In this document: one piece after another, positions 5,465 through 8,534 of the stretch
Numbering within the stretch: the stretch's first letter is position 1
How the letters are laid out: each line of letters begins with the position of its first letter
Assembly: GCA_902767385.1 (NCBI GenBank)
Contig: CACXHA010000123.1
Location: 1 to 8,534 of the forward strand
From: an uncultured Elusimicrobium sp.
GTDB taxonomy: Bacteria > Elusimicrobiota > Elusimicrobia > Elusimicrobiales > Elusimicrobiaceae
Direction: 5' to 3'
DNA length: 8,534 bases
Made by a program: the position numbers and the translations under genes
The notes under the pieces: generated by a model
What the model saw: the letters and a program-made list of their open reading frames with translations, nothing else
Told to the model about the DNA's origin: nothing
The model's database searches: none

Positions 5465-5915
5465 ATTTGTGTTGCCGTAGCGTTTCAAATAAAACAATGG
5501 CAGCAGAACTGGATAAATTAAGAGAACGTACCGGGCCCGTCATAGGGATGGTAAACAGACGGTCTTTGTAAATTTCGTAAAATTCCTTGGGAAGGCCAAA
5601 TCCCTCGGCTCCAAAACATAAAAAGGCGTCGGCAGGAATTTGTACGTCCCAATAGGCAGTTTTGCCTTTGGTGGAAAGAAAAAATAATTTTTCGCGCGCC
5701 GGTTTTTCGTTTTCTAAAAATAATTCCCACGTTTCATAGCGGCGGTAATCTAAGTTGGGCCAGTAATCCAGCCCGCTACGGCGGATTTCTTTGGACGCAA
5801 TTTTAAAGCCAAGTTTACCGACTAAATGCAAACGCGTACCGGTAGCCACGCACGAGCGGCCGATATTGCCGGTATTAAAAGGGATTTCCGGGTTAATTAA
5901 TACAATGTTTAGCAT
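5463..5915 (-). CDS. trmL: tRNA (cytidine/uridine-34 2'-O)-methyltransferase TrmL
   Basis: This 150-residue SpoU/SPOUT-class enzyme matches the TrmL (YibK) family, which uses S-adenosylmethionine to methylate the ribose of the wobble base of certain leucine tRNAs. Motif 1 is PEIPFNTGNIGR (9-20), followed by the family block RRSGLDYW (45-52). Motif 2 is FGAEGFGLP (101-109), and motif 3 starts at IPMTGPVRSLNLS (123-135). Motifs 2 and 3 form the trefoil-knot SAM site. The protein has the usual size for the knot domain alone, so it probably acts as a homodimer. No Shine-Dalgarno and no clear promoter are visible before the ATG. The upstream spacer is AT-rich with a long palindrome. Its stop overlaps the terminator of the convergent pilin genes. 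Confidence 0.95.
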   Translation of the reverse strand: MLNIVLINPEIPFNTGNIGRSCVATGTRLHLVGKLGFKIASKEIRRSGLDYWPNLDYRRYETWELFLENEKPAREKLFFLSTKGKTAYWDVQIPADAFLCFGAEGFGLPKEFYEIYKDRLFTIPMTGPVRSLNLSSSAAIVLFETLRQHK

Positions 5916-5951
5916 AATATTTAACGACAGACGCGAAGTTGCGCTTTACGC

Positions 5952-5986
5952 ACAAAATTCAAAAACAAAAGATTTTTGAATTTTGT
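5952..5986. repeat. Perfect 14-bp AT-rich palindrome upstream of trmL
   Basis: The arms 5952-5965 and 5973-5986 are exact reverse complements (ACAAAATTCAAAAA and its complement) around a 7-base loop. The centre is 53 bases before the trmL start codon, in the trmL-glgP spacer. It could be an operator, a weak bidirectional terminator for glgP read-through, or part of the neighbouring repeat element. The sequence alone does not decide. Confidence 0.6.
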
Positions 5987-5998
5987 TGCTAACCCGCG

Positions 5999-6110
5999 GT
6001 ACAATTTTCCAAAATCGTTGTATTTGACGGTCCCTTGCCCTTGACGTAGCTACCGCTACGCCTATGCGGGCAACTTGCCCCGCCAACTACTTAGATTTTG
6101 AAAAATCACC
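5999..6110. repeat. Nested inverted-repeat spacer, copy 2
   Basis: The outer arms 6004-6016 and 6094-6106 match at 12 of 13 positions. Inside, TTGCCC (6035-6040) pairs with GGGCAA (6068-6073), and the centre CGTAGC (6045-6050) pairs with GCTACG (6055-6060) around TACC. A further TTGCCC at 6075-6080 can compete for GGGCAA, allowing two alternative folds. Like copy 1, it lies just downstream of a minus-strand gene (glgP) and before another minus-strand gene. The rest of the 254-base spacer (5916-6169) shows no gene. Confidence 0.55.
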
Positions 6111-6169
6111 TTTTCTTGCGTAGTGTTTGCGCTTAGGGAAGCGGGGCGTTTATTTCGGTATATCAACCA

Positions 6170-8534
6170 TTATTCTTCCCAACGGATAAATAACGGCGTT
6201 AACACGCTGGGTAGGGCATCGTTTTTGGGTAGCACGCGCAAAGCATAATCTTGCCGGCCGCTGTTTTGCGGGGCCACTTGTGCTTCATAGATATATGTTT
6301 CACCGTCTTTGCCGGTGTTTTTCATGGGGATAGTGGCCAATTTTACAATGCCGCCCACGTTGCCGCGCCGGCCCAAGAAAGCTTCCACTTGTACTTCTTC
6401 CGGCTTTAAATTACCCAACGATACTTGCGCTTTAAAGTGTACTTTGTCGCCCATTAAAATAGCTTCTTGCGGGGCGGCGGTAAGGTCTTTAATGCTTACA
6501 CGGTACCAGTTATCGGCAATTTGTTTGCGCCAGGCGGATACGGCTTGTACTTTGCCGGGTTCATTCAATCCTAACCCGTAGTTGTGTGCCGGTACATAAA
6601 AGCGTTCGTAATATTCTTTAACCATGCGATTGGTGTTGAAAACCGGGGCAATATGCTTGACCGATTCCTTCATCAAAGCCACCCAAGCTGCCGAGAAAGT
6701 TTCTTTATCACTCTTGGCGTAATAGGTAGGGGCAATGTCTTGTTCAATTAAGCTATACAAAGACTCAGCTTCTACGCTATCGCGTTCAGTGTCGGATTTA
6801 TAAGTTTCGTTGCCGCCGATAGACCACCCAAAATCGCAGGGGCCCACTTCATCCCACCAGCCGTCTAAGATAGACAACGCAAGCGCACCATTTAGCGCGG
6901 CTTTCATACCACTGGTACCGCTGGCTTCCATGGGGCGAATTGGGTTGTTGAGCCATACGTCCACGCCTTGCACCATATAGCGGGCTACGTTCATGTTGTA
7001 GTCTTCCACAAATACGATTTTGCCTTTAAAGCGCGGGTCATTTTGGGTAAGACTGACAATCAGTTTAATAAATTCTTTCCCGGCAGTATCGGCCGGGTGA
7101 GCTTTACCCGCAAAAACAAACTGGACCGGGCGGGCCGGGTTGTTAATGATTTTGTCTAAGCGGTTTAAATCTTTAAATAGTAATGTGGCACGTTTGTACG
7201 TGGCAAAACGGCGCGCAAAACCAATGGTCAATACATCGGGGCGCAACACTTGTGAAGCTTTTTTTACCGTCATTACGTCCATGCCTTGGCGCGTGAGTTG
7301 GCGTTGCAAACGATTGCGCACCATGGTAATGAGTTTATTTTTGCGAATTGTGTGCACATCCCACAGTTCTGCGTCCGGGATATTGGACATTTTGTTCCAG
7401 GGTTCCGGTTCGGACGGGTCAATGTACCCTAATTGATTGTTGTTATACAAATATTTGCGGTACAAGTCGTTGAGTTCATGTGAAATCCACGACGAACTGT
7501 GAATCCCGTTAGTAATACTAGTAATCGGTACTTCTACTTTGGGTAAATTGGGCCAAAGGTTGTGCCACATTTCTCGGCTGACCTCGCCGTGTAATTTGGC
7601 AACGCCGTTGCAAAAAGCCGAGAGTCGTAGTGCCACCACCGTCATACAATACATGGGTGACTGCGGTGTTTCTTTGCCGATTTCTAAAAATGCGTCCCAC
7701 CCAATGCCCATTTCGTTGGCGTAATATTCCATGTATTTGCGCACGAGGGCCGGGTCAAAATGTTCATTCCCGGCAATAACAGGGGTGTGAGTTGTAAATA
7801 CGGAGGTAGTCCATACTTTTTCCCGCGCTTGGTCAAAGGTGAGTTTTTCATTTTTCATGAGGTCAATGATGCGCTGGAAAAGTAAGAACGCACTGTGACC
7901 TTCGTTAATATGATAAACAGTGGGGAAGATTCCCATGGCAGTTAAAGCTTTCACGCCGCCGATACCAAGCACTACTTCTTGACGGATGCGGTTTTCGCGG
8001 TCACCCCCGTAAAGTTTTTCGGTAATGACACGTTGTGCTGGGGTGTTTTCTTGTAAGTTGGTGTCTAATAAGTAAAGTGAAGTGCGCCCCACCGGTACGC
8101 GCCATACGCAGGCCTTAACTGTTTCGCCGCCTAACGGAATATCTACGATAATATCTTTTCCATCTTTTTGCACGTGTTCTACGGGCATGTGGGCCCAATC
8201 GTTATCGGGATATTCTTCATTTTGCCAACCTTCGCGGTTAATAAGCTGTTGCACATAGCCCTGTTTGTAAAACAGACCCACGCCGATAATCGGCATACCC
8301 AGGTCGCTGGCGGATTTAATGTGGTCCCCGGCCAGCATACCTAAACCACCGGAATAAATCGGCAGTCCCTCGCCGATACCATATTCCATAGAAAAATATG
8401 CGGTTAAGAGGTTGCCGTTTTCTTGGTGATGGTCTTTATACCAGGTATGTTGTTCGTTTTTATAGGCGTAGTAACTGTCTTTGACTTGATTTAATAAATT
8501 GACAAAGTTTTGGTCTTTGCTTAATTCTTCAAAA
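6170..8534 (-). CDS. glgP: Alpha-glucan (glycogen/maltodextrin) phosphorylase, 5' end cut by window
   Basis: This is a GT35 phosphorylase of the bacterial/archaeal alpha-glucan family, which releases glucose-1-phosphate from alpha-1,4-glucans in the cytoplasm. The reading frame is open to the right edge, giving 787 visible residues; related proteins are about 850 long, so some N-terminal sequence is missing. The ATG at 8389 is internal: codons before it read TAYFSMEYG, a conserved family block. Other landmarks are LPIYSGGLGMLAGDHIKSAS, THTPVIAGNEHFDP, NGIHSSSW, GFARRFATYKRA, FAGKAHPAD and EASGTSGMKAALNG. The Lys of SGMK (codon 6902-6904) is the expected pyridoxal-phosphate Schiff-base residue, so the protein should be active. 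The C-terminal beta-rich part ends in LFIRWEE, as in relatives. The stop TAA is at 6170-6172. No canonical terminator follows, only the nested repeat element. Confidence 0.95.
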   Translation of the reverse strand, partial: FEELSKDQNFVNLLNQVKDSYYAYKNEQHTWYKDHHQENGNLLTAYFSMEYGIGEGLPIYSGGLGMLAGDHIKSASDLGMPIIGVGLFYKQGYVQQLINREGWQNEEYPDNDWAHMPVEHVQKDGKDIIVDIPLGGETVKACVWRVPVGRTSLYLLDTNLQENTPAQRVITEKLYGGDRENRIRQEVVLGIGGVKALTAMGIFPTVYHINEGHSAFLLFQRIIDLMKNEKLTFDQAREKVWTTSVFTTHTPVIAGNEHFDPALVRKYMEYYANEMGIGWDAFLEIGKETPQSPMYCMTVVALRLSAFCNGVAKLHGEVSREMWHNLWPNLPKVEVPITSITNGIHSSSWISHELNDLYRKYLYNNNQLGYIDPSEPEPWNKMSNIPDAELWDVHTIRKNKLITMVRNRLQRQLTRQGMDVMTVKKASQVLRPDVLTIGFARRFATYKRATLLFKDLNRLDKIINNPARPVQFVFAGKAHPADTAGKEFIKLIVSLTQNDPRFKGKIVFVEDYNMNVARYMVQGVDVWLNNPIRPMEASGTSGMKAALNGALALSILDGWWDEVGPCDFGWSIGGNETYKSDTERDSVEAESLYSLIEQDIAPTYYAKSDKETFSAAWVALMKESVKHIAPVFNTNRMVKEYYERFYVPAHNYGLGLNEPGKVQAVSAWRKQIADNWYRVSIKDLTAAPQEAILMGDKVHFKAQVSLGNLKPEEVQVEAFLGRRGNVGGIVKLATIPMKNTGKDGETYIYEAQVAPQNSGRQDYALRVLPKNDALPSVLTPLFIRWEE

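Noticed and set aside
5791..5979. Open frame of 62 codons on the plus strand over the trmL start
   Set aside because: It is mostly antisense to trmL and ends in the AT-rich palindrome; no ribosome-binding site or family match.
8387..8389. ATG as the start of the glucan phosphorylase
   Set aside because: The frame continues upstream without a stop to the window edge, and the preceding residues (TAYFS) belong to a conserved family block.

Overview
The window looks like a piece of a bacterial chromosome of moderate GC content. It is probably from a fermentative anaerobe, and a gut-type member of Elusimicrobiota is my best guess. The guess rests on an oxygen-sensitive 2-oxoacid:ferredoxin oxidoreductase operon, a pilin of the FTLIELLIVMVMIGALVAVALP type, and a clade-typical alpha-glucan phosphorylase. 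No single marker here proves the phylum.

Layout from left to right. A tRNA-Phe(GAA) gene on the minus strand (10-81) has a near-consensus promoter (93-121). A structured intergenic spacer (about 184-307) separates it from a four-gene minus-strand operon (2987 down to 327). The operon encodes a two-cluster ferredoxin subunit, VorB (alpha), the TPP-binding beta subunit and the gamma subunit of a branched-chain-type 2-oxoacid:ferredoxin oxidoreductase. Divergent from it, a gene at 3067-3528 encodes free methionine-(R)-sulfoxide reductase, whose promoter seems to interlock with that of the operon. This gene runs tail to tail into a Spinster-like MFS transporter on the minus strand (3525-4694), with stop codons overlapping.

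Divergent from the transporter is a plus-strand pair of type IV pilin-like genes. The first is an unusual 69-residue protein lacking the conserved Glu+5 (4749-4958), and the second is a conventional 138-residue prepilin (5000-5416). A strong intrinsic terminator follows (5443-5464). Then, on the minus strand, come trmL, a tRNA wobble 2'-O-methyltransferase (5463-5915), a second structured spacer (about 5952-6110), and an alpha-glucan phosphorylase that runs off the right edge (6170 to beyond 8534).

Taken together the genes suggest an organism that ferments amino acids and glucans. The phosphorylase would release glucose-1-phosphate from stored or dietary glucan. The Vor complex would oxidise branched-chain 2-oxoacids to acyl-CoA and reduced ferredoxin. 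The methionine sulfoxide reductase would repair oxidative damage, and the pilins would serve a surface or type II/IV filament system. Most of this is ordinary housekeeping. The items most worth a second look are the Glu+5-less mini-pilin, the two nested inverted-repeat spacers, and the interlocked divergent promoters with a probable leaderless mRNA. I see no CRISPR array, transposase, integrase or defence system. No gene-free stretch exceeds about 255 bases.
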